From Linnemannia elongata (Eukaryota > Mortierellomycota > Mortierellomycetes > Mortierellales > Mortierellaceae): 64,000 nucleotides of DNA. Each line of letters begins with the position of its first letter. The first letter of the stretch is position 1. The stretch spans positions 2,604,001 to 2,668,000 of the forward strand of contig JAXBDG010000007.1 in assembly GCA_036320915.1 (NCBI GenBank). Reading direction: 5' to 3'. The notes below the pieces were generated by a model. The model searched no databases. It was not told the origin of the DNA and was given only the letters and a program-made list of their open reading frames with translations. Below, piece after piece: positions 13,165 through 22,808 of the stretch. The position numbers and the translations under genes were made by a program.

Positions 13165-14296
13165 GATCGACTCTTTCGCAAATGAAGATGGCCAGCAAGC
13201 TTGGTTGCGTGTGTGTAATGCGAGTGCCAATGTAAATGTTTTCCTATCTGGATTGCTGACATGCTTGTGCATGCTCGATATTATTCGCCCTTGTTTTTTT
13301 GTTTTGTAGTATCCGATGGGCGATAAAAATAACCTTAAGCATGCGTTACTATCCGCTAGTTGGTGAGCCATTTCGCCTTTCTTGCATGCCCTTTTGTTTC
13401 TCGGGGATCATTCATGGACAATCCGCAAAAGCACCATTGACTGAACAAACAAAGTTCTGGAGCATTGGTTGTTTTCTTTTATTCTACTGACGGGTTAGAA
13501 AACAAGTGCTATGGTTCAACTTTGCGCTTGGTGCTCGCATCAAAAACGGGTTCTCGACAAAAAAAAAAAAAAAAAAAAAAATGAAATACATCTCCATGGG
13601 TATGTACCTTGCTGATTTTTTTTTCTTCGCCTCGTCTGTGTCATTGTGGGTGTACATGGGGTACATCCAATCGAGGTACCCATTTCATTTGTCAGCCTAC
13701 TGTTTTGGCTGTGTGCTTATAACCATGAGTCCACCTACAGCCTATCCGTTGTGCCCTTCTTCGTCGACTCCGAGCATTTGGCTTTATGTCTTGCCACCCC
13801 TCCTCCTCCCACTCTTCGCCCGATTGATTGCATCTCTGTGTTGGAAAGAGTAAGCATTGGACAGTAGACCGAGGGATGTGCAGCAGGGTACGTAGGTCAG
13901 CCCATCAGTACAAGTGCATGGGTCAAGTCAGAATAAACCACATTCCCTCCTTTCTTCTCCCTTGTCTATTGTACCAAGAGGAATGAAATGCGAAATGACA
14001 TGGCATGCAAATGAGGGCGCATGCTCCTGTTCCTAGAAAATTGTTTTGGTGATAGATGTTGATGTAGGATGGAGGGTGATGGATGATGCGTGATGAGTGA
14101 TACTTTATCCCTCTTCCTCCTTGTCCCTCCAACGGTTGATTGATTGATTGAACAACAAATATAAGCGGACAGGGATAGGGGTAAGGAGGACAAGAGACAA
14201 AGACAGGGGAAACGAAAAAACACGAGGCCTCTTCATTGTCTTGTTTTGTTTTGTTTGTTTGTGTATGTGTGTTTTCGTGCATACAAGCCCTTCCTC

Positions 14297-14320
14297 CTCT
14301 CTCTCTCTCTCTCTCTCTCT
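14297..14320. repeat. (CT)12 microsatellite
   Basis: Perfect dinucleotide repeat in the FAS to zinc-finger intergenic region. Confidence 0.95.
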
Positions 14321-14802
14321 CCCTCTTTTCTCGCTTTCTTTTTTTTCTTTGTGTACCCAAGAATGGACGGAGAAGAGAGAGGGGAGTGGGTGGAGGCCCT
14401 AAAAGACGGACAAACAAAAAAAAAGACACAAAGAAAGAGAGCAAAAAAAGAAAGACTAGACCAAAGAGGGAAGGCTTACCTTTTATTGTACCTCCAAAGG
14501 CAAAGGCATGACAGGATCATTCATCCACCATCAGCAACCACCTCCATCTTGGATTGATGTGCTTTAGTAAAAAATAAAAAGAGAACGCAAAACTATCGTG
14601 CACGAACAAATAAAACGAACGAAAAATAGCAATGCGAAACGAGCGATGAGTGACGAGAAGGAGGGCGCCATAGATTAGCCATAGGGATTGGGCTTATTCG
14701 CTTTGCAGGCTCGCAGGCTCGAAAAGCTGGGCTTTGTCTGGCTTTGCTTAGTTTTTAGTTTGGTTTGGTTTGGTTTGGCTTGCTTCGTTGGCCAACCCCA
14801 CT

Positions 14803-14804
<2 letters not shown>

Positions 14805-14845
<41 letters not shown>
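14805..14845. repeat. Poly-T tract (41 nt)
   Basis: Longest homopolymer of the window, a perfect T run in intergenic DNA. Confidence 0.95.
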
Positions 14846-14846
<1 letters not shown>

Positions 14847-16200
14847 GACACTTTTTAATTGCATTCCGTTAGACTGTGCAGGCCGTTTGTTTTTTTTGCG
14901 ATGCATACTTTTTTACATAGTCCAACAATAAAAGCCAAAACCCTTGTGGAGTCGACTTGACTCGACTCATGGGGGCTGGAGGGTAGAGCTTTGCAAAGAG
15001 AAAAAAAAGAAGGGCTGGATCCCATTCTGGATAATTAGACACCACCCATTGTTTACGCACATCCATTCACTCCATTCCATTCACTTTCATTCCTTCCTTT
15101 ATCTCCCTTGTTTTGTTTCTTCGACAGTCGCCTTCTAACAACTCTACTCCTCTTTTTTTTCCCTCCCTTTCTTTTTTTTTTTTGCTTTGGTTTTAGTCCC
15201 CCCTTTTCCTTTTTTTTTCTTTTGTTGGAAAAACAGGAGTCAACAGCAACAAAAAAGGTACCAGTGCAGTAGGTCAATTGGTTTAATAAGTTTATTTCTG
15301 GCATTTTGTTTGAATGATGAATGGACGATCGAGACAGAAAATGTAATAGCAAGGATGTTGGATGGATGGAACAGAAGAAAAAAAGAACTACGGACAGACG
15401 GTGATAGACAAGCAAATAAAATTGACGTGAACGAAATAGCAGACCCCGCAGCTAGGTCTAGCTGTGTATGTGCGTATGTATGTAGATAGATTGTCTGCTG
15501 GTTGGTTCGTTGGCTGGTTAGATGGTCATCGCGGATACAAGAACGTAAATTGCCTTTTTGACCTGTCTGACCTGTCTGACCGACCTGCCCCGGCGCTGGG
15601 TTTGTGCGAAATGAACAAAAGAAATGATTGCGAAGGAGAATGAGGGGAGTGAAAGGGGGGGGGCAGGGCACACTTTCATAATGCAGTAAACAAAACATAC
15701 ACAGAAAACGGGTTTTAGGGTTAGGTGAGATTGAATGAGGAATAGAGACGAGAACGAGAAAGTGAGAGAGGAAGGGAGGGGTGTCATGGTCATGCTAGGA
15801 CCAGACCGTGTCTGATTGGAGCAAAAAGCCGAGGCCCATTTCTTTTTTTTTTCTTTCTTTTTCTTTCTTGTTTTCTTTTATTCATTTCATCGACTTGCTG
15901 CTTTGTTTGTGTGTGTGTTTGAGTGTGCGTGTCCATCTTTCCAACAAAGAATAAGAAAAAACAATTGCCCAAGGTGTATCCTCGCTATCGTAAATGATAG
16001 TTGGCAAACGCAATTACAAGAAAATGGTCCAATGAGAATACGAACAATACAATATCGTTGCAATCGCCATTGAATCATTGGGCCAAGTCTGTCTGTCCAT
16101 AAAAAAAGATATGGTTATGGTTGAGAAAAAGTGATGTGTCTGGTGCAGACAAGTCAAGACACAGAGAAGGCGGACAAGGACGGACAACTCGAAGTAGAGT

Positions 16201-18413
16201 TCAGTTTTTTAGTTTTCTAATCCGGGTCTGCATCTCATGTTCTGGCTGGCTGTTCTGGCTAACTGTCTGGCTACCCTTCTCTTCAATTACTCTCACTTTT
16301 TACCCTTTTCGTCTTTGCTGGTCCACGTCAATCTGGTCGGATTCGGTCTCTGTTTAGAGTGTGCCTGTGTTGTTGTTGTCCGTTGTCCGTTGTCTGCTGT
16401 CTGTGTTGTGTTTTTATTGTTGTTTTTATGTGATTGTGCAATGTGATTTCTAACGGACTGTCCCTGTCTGTCTGTCTTCCTGCGCCTTGTTACCGTTTAG
16501 TTTTTAAAGTAACTGCAAGTGAATGGAGCGAAGCATTGTTGTTGTTTTTTTGTGTTTATGCGTTTTGGATATGTTGGATATGTTGTGTATGCCCCGCCGA
16601 CTCGACTCCTTTGTTTTGTTTCTCAGCCAGCCCTTCCTTTCCTGTTGTTCTTCTTTACCCGAACGGATAGTCCGCATCGTCTCTCACACATCCATATCCA
16701 TCTGGTCTTTTATTGTTTATGTTTATTTGTTCCTGTTGCCCACCCCTCATTTCATGGTCTTCTTTTTCTTTGGTAGATGTGTCTTCACGTCGTCTTTTGT
16801 TACTCGTTCGTGGTCGTTCATCATCATCATCATCGTCATTGACACCAATTGCTCAAAAAAACTGTAGCAAACTGTCACTGTTAAAACCTCAAACTATCAC
16901 AGCGCTACCGAGACGTCCCTTTTTTTTTAGATACGTATATCCAGTCCGGTGCGGTGGCGAACTAGAAACCCAGCCAACGGGCATCGTCTACTTTAGCAGC
17001 AGTCAGCACTGCAGTGTAGTCTTCGAGAGGACCATGACGATTGGCAAAAGGCGGAGACACACTAATTATTTGAATATGCGAAATAAAAAAAGAACTGCCT
17101 GTTCTGTCTTTTTGCTTATGCTTCATGCTTATGTCTGCGTTCAATATTTCGTTTGTTGTTACAGGTCGTCAACCGCCCCTCGCTGCACTGCTGCTACTGT
17201 CTTCTGTCTTCTCTATCTGTTCTGTCTGTAATGCCTACTTGTATAGTATTACCTGCCTGCCTGCCTGTTTGGATGGCTTGCCTGACCCCTTCATCTCCGC
17301 GTTGACCTTCTCCTTTCTTTTTCTTTCTTTTGTCGTTTCTTTTTTGCCTGTGTGTCTGTATGTATGTATGTACGTGTGAGTGTGAATGTCTTTGGTTCCT
17401 CCTCCTCTATTCCTCCTACAAGTCCTCCTCCTTCTTGTTACTCCCCCCCTTTTCCTGGTTCCTTAATAGCTAATTATTATCCTTGTTTTATTAGCAACAG
17501 CAGGCATGAGTAGTAGTAGCAGCTGCAGATAGACTTGTTCTGTTTTTATTTGCAAAGTGTGCATGAGTACATGAGTGTATGAGTGTTTGAGTGAGTAAGT
17601 GAGTGAGTGAATGAGTGTTTGAGTGAGTGGCAATGGGCATGTCTGCTAATACATGTTGTCCTATTTGTAACAACCATGGGCGTGCGTGAGTGTCCAGCCA
17701 GTGTGCTATTCATTTGCCGCCCATATCCTCTTATGCTTTCGCTGTTTTGCCTCTGTATTTCTACTTCTCTCACTTTTCCAAGTTCTTTTTTTCTTTTCTT
17801 CTCTCTTTACTCTCTTACTCCTTCCAAGTCCCCTTCCTCATCATCTCACTTTTTTATGAATCCCTAAAACCCTTTCTTCTTCCTCTTCTTCTCTTCTTCT
17901 TCTTCTTTCTTTCTTTCATCAACTTTCCCCCTTCCCCTTCCACTCACACTGACTCTTTAACCCTCACTCCCTCCCACACTCCCACTCTCTCACTCAACCA
18001 CATACTCACACACCCCCCACCCACTTCCCTCCTAACGACATATATCTGCATCGAGCACACCAAACACCTCTTCCCTTCACCCCCCCACCCTCTTTTAACG
18101 AACCCCCCACCTTGCATCCACTGCAATCCCCCCAATAGTGTCCTTATCCACTATCCCTTCCAACTTGCTACTCAACACTCTTCACGTTCAGCAACAAACT
18201 TTTACCCTTTACCCTTATTCCCTTCTACAAACCTCTCTTACCAACTCTCTTACTCCCGCCTTAAAAGAACTTTTCCCCTCGTCTTTTTACAATAACCCCC
18301 CTTCTCGTCTCAATATTACGCCCCGCCTCCGTCAACAATAACCCTTTCTTCTATCTCTCCATCGGCAATAACAACAACAACCCCTTCGCCATATTTCCTT
18401 TCAGACTAAATTG
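16201..18413 (+). promoter_or_regulatory. Pyrimidine-rich upstream zone and likely 5' UTR exon of the zinc-finger gene
   Basis: About 2.2 kb, increasingly C/T-rich on the plus strand and almost purine-free from 17750 to 18360. That matches, on a larger scale, the CT bias before other start codons here. It ends at a consensus donor (TTG|GTAAGCG) at 18413/18414, so the last part is probably transcribed as a non-coding first exon. A degenerate GAGT/GAGTGTTT repeat lies at about 17560-17630. No protein-coding frame is convincing. Confidence 0.45.
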
Positions 18414-19336
18414 GTAAGCGATATTATATTTCAACCCCTTTCGGGGGAAAAACACACCCACACCTGCTTGTGTCCGTCCTCCTCTCTCGGTCTGTCTTTG
18501 TTGATAATTTCATGTGCCCAGACAGCCAGGCAGCCTGGGCGCTCCTCCTCTTTGTCTTGCCTGGTCTTGCCTTGTGTAATCCAACTCTTGGCGAGATACA
18601 ATACAAACCACCTTCCCTCAACTGCAGTTGGGGGTTACTGCGGACATCCATATTCGACTCTATCTCCCCCCATCTTAATCTACATTCACACATATCTGCG
18701 CCTTATTGTTCACCCTCCCTTCCCCTACTCCTACTATTGTTCTTCAATTGCATTTTCCCTTCACACCAATAGCAGTAACGAGTGGCAACGATGAAATGAG
18801 ATATATTAAGAGTGAGGAGAGATAGGAGGCGCACGCGTAGTCAAAAGAGTGTGTTGTGCCTGGATGTTTCGTGATAAATATCTCTATTTGTTTTGGACCA
18901 CTCCTAGTTCACCCTCGTAGTGGGTAGAGAGTGGGAGTGGTTGATAAGCATATTGGACCTCAACCCAGCACACCCACCAACCAACAGCGAGGTTCAATCA
19001 ACCAAAAGTCAATATAATTCAACAGAACCCAACCAACCAGGCGACCTTGCCCCTTTCACTCCTTTTTAGTTTTATTATTTGAAGGGAGTGTCTGGCCCGT
19101 CGGTCCCGGGCATCAACAGACAACAGACTGCAGCTGCACCAAACCAAAAAAAAGGGGAAAAATCAATTTAACACAACAGTCAGACGGGCAGATAGAGAGA
19201 GAGAGAGAGACACTCAGTGAAATTACTCGGCGCTGATTGATACGTCATGTCTCACCACCTTGTATTCATAATTGATCGCAATCTGTAATTGAACAACCCC
19301 TTTCTAATTGCATATCTCCATTATTTTCTTTCTTAG
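18414..19336 (+). other. Probable 5' UTR intron of the zinc-finger gene
   Basis: Begins GTAAGCG and ends in a pyrimidine run plus TTAG at 19336, 28 nt before the ATG at 19365. The 923 nt between have no long open frame in a useful phase. A short (GA)n run lies near 19195. Inferred only from splice-site consensus and position. Confidence 0.45.
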
Positions 19337-19364
19337 AACATATAAAACACATATATCTCACATC

Positions 19365-20825
19365 ATGTCATTCGGAACAGCCTACTTTGCCCCCGCCCCC
19401 CTCGGACGCGACATGTTCATGGTCCCCAAGCTCGAGTCTGACCCCCGCGAGTTCTACGTCGACGACGAAAAGGACCTCACTGCCCAGGATGGCTCCTACT
19501 TGCACGTTGAGCGTGCTGCCCCAGGTGCCAAGCAGCCCCTCGACAGGATGAGACTCAACCGCATCCTCAACGGCGAGCAACAGCAGCACCAACAGGGAGA
19601 CCACGCACACCACCACCAGGATGGAGCCGACCAATACCAACAGCAGCAGCAGGGATATCCTTACCACGATCATTCACCCACCATGCAGTCCTTCCACTCA
19701 TCCGCCGGAGCTATCCCTGTCTCGACCTTCCCCGTCTCTCCCGTTGCCTCGCTCTCGCCCATGACTTCCTCCTCGGATGGATCCCCCGTGCCCGCTGGTA
19801 TGGCACCTACGTTGGCGACCATGTCCTCGCCCTTGTCGCCCATGACATCTTTCCCAACTATGAGCCAGCCCACTCTGATGTTTGACGAAGTGATGCCCTA
19901 CTCCTACAACATTCCTCAGTACCACACCACCCAAGCCTACCCCTTCAAGCATGCTGGAAATGCGAAGCCCATGGATTCTCCTGCGTTTGGTACCGAGGCC
20001 GGCAACAACTCGAACAACAACAGCCAGGGTCATTCCCCTCAGACCCACCACTACAGCAGCCAAGAGTCGGACCACTCAGACTCGTCCCCCACGGTCCTCA
20101 GTGCTTTCCCCCCTACACGTGCTATGAACTCGCTGGTCGATCATTCGTCGTACTCCATGCCCGACTCTCCCCCATACTCTTCCTCTTCCTTCTATCACAA
20201 CGGCCAGAACCAGATCCCCTCGCCCTACTCTGTTGGATCTCACAGCCCCATCTCGAACGGTCCCTACTTCACAGCCTATGGAACGCCATCGAATTTCACG
20301 CCAACACCGCCAACGACTCCTCCCTATGGATACTCACACACGACCGGTGCTGATGGAAGCCGTTACCCAGGAGGACCCATGCCCATGTACGCCGACCACC
20401 ACTTCTCCATGCCCACATCACAACAGCCCACTAACGCCCGGGCAAGTCGACCCTCGGGAGGCCGTGGTGGACGCAAGGCACCGTACGAGCCCCGCGCAGC
20501 ACGCGCATCAGAAGGAAACGCCAACGGTGTCACACCAGCACCCCGCCGGTTCCAGTGCCACGAGTGCGAGAAGGCCTTCCCCACCAAGGGCGAGCTTGCA
20601 TCACACTCCCGCTGCCACTTGACTGTCCCCGCTTTCATGTGCGGAATCTGTGGACGCCCCTTCAAGCGCCGGACAGACTATGTCCGTCACGTTCGCAATG
20701 TCCACGAGGAGGTCGGTCGCTACAGCTGTACCCAGTGCGGAGAGCGGTTTGGACGTCTCGACAAGCTCAAGCGCCATGACAAGCATGGTTGCGGGAATGA
20801 AATCAAAGACGGCAGCGACGTGTAA
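19365..20825 (+). CDS. C2H2 zinc-finger transcription factor
   Basis: Protein of 486 residues with three adjacent C-terminal zinc fingers, so a nuclear sequence-specific DNA-binding regulator. Finger 1 spans about 398-418 (CHEC...HSRCH), finger 2 426-447 (CGIC...HVRNVH), finger 3 455-476 (CTQC...HDKHGC). Linkers between fingers are seven residues, as in tandem arrays that track the major groove. Finger 3 is atypical: its last ligand is probably His or Cys in HDKHGC (C2HC). Residues 1-395 are low complexity: Gln/His-rich at about 65-105, then Ser/Pro/Tyr-rich, as in activation or condensate-forming regions. An earlier in-frame ATG (19308) would place 19 residues inside the putative 5' UTR intron, so MSFGTAYF at 19365 is preferred. 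Target genes cannot be deduced. Confidence 0.9.
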   Translation: MSFGTAYFAPAPLGRDMFMVPKLESDPREFYVDDEKDLTAQDGSYLHVERAAPGAKQPLDRMRLNRILNGEQQQHQQGDHAHHHQDGADQYQQQQQGYPYHDHSPTMQSFHSSAGAIPVSTFPVSPVASLSPMTSSSDGSPVPAGMAPTLATMSSPLSPMTSFPTMSQPTLMFDEVMPYSYNIPQYHTTQAYPFKHAGNAKPMDSPAFGTEAGNNSNNNSQGHSPQTHHYSSQESDHSDSSPTVLSAFPPTRAMNSLVDHSSYSMPDSPPYSSSSFYHNGQNQIPSPYSVGSHSPISNGPYFTAYGTPSNFTPTPPTTPPYGYSHTTGADGSRYPGGPMPMYADHHFSMPTSQQPTNARASRPSGGRGGRKAPYEPRAARASEGNANGVTPAPRRFQCHECEKAFPTKGELASHSRCHLTVPAFMCGICGRPFKRRTDYVRHVRNVHEEVGRYSCTQCGERFGRLDKLKRHDKHGCGNEIKDGSDV

Positions 20826-21357
20826 AAAGGAGAACCCAGACCTGATCTCTCTGCGTTTTTTTCTTTTTTTTCTTTCGGGCGTCTGTAGTTTTCTTTTGGT
20901 TTTCTTTCGTTTGGTTCATTTGGTAGTTTTAGTTATACGATTAGGAATAGATATCTTTTTACTTGTTACTTGTAGTTTTTCCCCCCAACCCATCCCCATC
21001 TCCCCCAATTCCCCCCTTTCCAATTACATTTTTTCATTTTTTTTTGCTCCCATACTTTAATGCCTGTCATGTATGTCTGTCTGAATGTTGGTGGTACCTC
21101 GAGAAAAGTCTGCGATAACCAGGCGCCTCAACTGGCGAACACAGCACAAAAAGAAAGATGCCGAACAAGTCGGTTTCCTCCGTGTTTGTCTGTCTGTCAA
21201 TCCAACGGCTAAAGCCTCAGGTTGCATAAAAAATAAGGGGGCTGGTTGGGCTTTACCCTGAAAGTGTGAGAAGTGTTTGCTAATTATTTGATAACTCCAT
21301 TGGCAGTTGGAGAGGACGAACAACTCACACAGAGACGGAGGCAACAAGGCAGATGAT

Positions 21358-21402
21358 ACACACACACACACACACACACATACATACATACATACATACA
21401 TA
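21358..21402. repeat. Compound (CA)n-(TACA)n microsatellite
   Basis: A CA dinucleotide run to about 21380 passes directly into TACA tetranucleotide units up to 21402. Confidence 0.9.
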
Positions 21403-21855
21403 AACACGCCGCTGTTACGTTGGCTGCAGCCTTGAATCCAGGAACAAGCGAAATAACAAATGCAGGCGGCTAGTGCGGGCGGCAAGTGCAGGTGGATAAG
21501 TTAGTCTAGTGTGTGTGTATTGTACTCTGGCTATCGTAACGGACGGAGGGGTAGCTGACTGTTCAGTCTTAGTCGCTGAGTTTGCGGAGCTTAATGCAAG
21601 ATATCTGGCACTAACAAAACGGCTCAGTTTCACACCCTCCCCTCCTCTTCCCCCTCTCGTCTCTCTCTCTCCCTCTTCTCGGACCCCCGCTTGTTCATTA
21701 TGTCCGGTCTGGCCCAGTTCTTTAGCCCAACAGTCTTTTTTTATATATTTTTGGTCGGTCGATTCTTCGTCAAATCATCACGGCTTGAAGCAAAGGATAT
21801 ACCAACGTGCACACATCACCTCACTCTGATTCAGCATACACGCCATGCCATGTAT

Positions 21856-21909
21856 CATGGTTGAAACCATAAGCTAGTGGTTGAGCGCCTCCTAGTGGTT
21901 GAGCGCCTG
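21856..21909. repeat. Hairpin plus 18-bp direct duplication
   Basis: A perfect inverted repeat (ATGGTT-GA-AACCAT, 21857-21870 approximately) is followed by two adjacent copies of an 18-bp unit starting CTAGTGGTTGAGCGCCT (21874-21891 and 21892-21909), which differ only in the last base. The unit resembles a tRNA D-arm/A-box but no tRNA body follows. Confidence 0.8.
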
Positions 21910-21964
21910 CAAAAGGGGGCCAGGCACATATATGTGAAGGGTTTAGGAGGAAGAAGGAGGAGCG

Positions 21965-21967
<3 letters not shown>

Positions 21968-22001
<34 letters not shown>
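21968..22001. repeat. Poly-A tract (34 nt)
   Basis: Perfect A homopolymer between convergent genes. Confidence 0.95.
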
Positions 22002-22003
<2 letters not shown>

Positions 22004-22808
22004 TCAAAACAATTTTGCCGCCTTTGTGCCCTCGCTCCAAAGAGAAACGAAACATTTTTACGAGACCTTGGATACATGCATGCATGTCTGCATGACCTCC
22101 CCCCTTCCAGGCTCCAATGCATTAGGGAGACAAACAAAACCAGTTCACACACAAAATGTGGGTGGCCAAAAGCAGAGAGAGAGTGAAATACAGTACTTCT
22201 TACTCAAAAAAACAAATGCTCTATCCCTAATCTGATTGACCCGATTATCCGCGCATCCTCCTTCCTTTCAACTCGTTCGCGTAGCAAAGACTAAATAAAA
22301 TAGCATGCATATCGCAAATTGACGAGACGAGACCTTGTCCATCCTTCGCGCTGTTTTTGGATTCTAAAACTGATAGTGGCAAAAGAGCAAGAGGGGGAGG
22401 AGAGCAGGCGATGGAGGGCTTGCTATGCATGTCAACCGAAGGATGACTGCGATCTTCTTACAGAAACATTTCGCAGTTGGCTCAATGGTACCTTGATGCG
22501 GATGAAAATACCTCACAAATGAACCGGTCGCCAAGTCGGATGCGGTCTTGAATACCACCTATGACTACAAAATAGCTCAACTATTTCAATTGTTTTGTAG
22601 CCCAATGGTTAAGAAACCCGATCATCCCATTTTTAGCATGTCCCCCATTGCTCCTCTGAGCAACCCATTAGCAAAAACAATAAAGTATTGTTATGGCGTG
22701 TATTTTTGGTTTTGAAGATGCAAAGATGAAAGGAAAAAACAAATGGTCTATGATAATGCTAAAAATGTAAACTAATGAATGAGTAGGTTTATGCGATGGT
22801 GCCTAGGT

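Larger units (their letters stand above)
8801..16200. other. Large gene-poor intergenic region
   Basis: About 7.4 kb between the FAS promoter and the CT-rich zone before the zinc-finger gene. Open frames are short, overlap on both strands and are made of homopolymers, CT/CA runs or unstructured sequence; none looks like a protein. No tRNA, 5S or snRNA signature was found. It holds poly-C (10293-10309), poly-A (13129-13162), poly-T (14805-14845), a CT microsatellite (14297-14320) and only two tandem telomere-like TTAGGG-type units near 15717. Confidence 0.6.
20826..22808. other. Intergenic region between the zinc-finger and SAP-domain genes
   Basis: Two genes end here (convergent). The first 230 nt are a T-rich 3' UTR-like stretch. 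Beyond that come a CA/CATA microsatellite, an 18-bp duplication next to a hairpin, and a poly-A run, listed separately. No coding frame or RNA gene is supported. Confidence 0.6.

Noticed and set aside
15714..15728. Telomere-like TTAGGGTTAGG
   Set aside because: Only two tandem units, far from any contig end, and genes lie on both sides.
21874..21909. tRNA gene suggested by TAGTGGTTGAGCGCC
   Set aside because: No B-box (GGTTCRANYCC), acceptor stem or anticodon arm within 100 bp.
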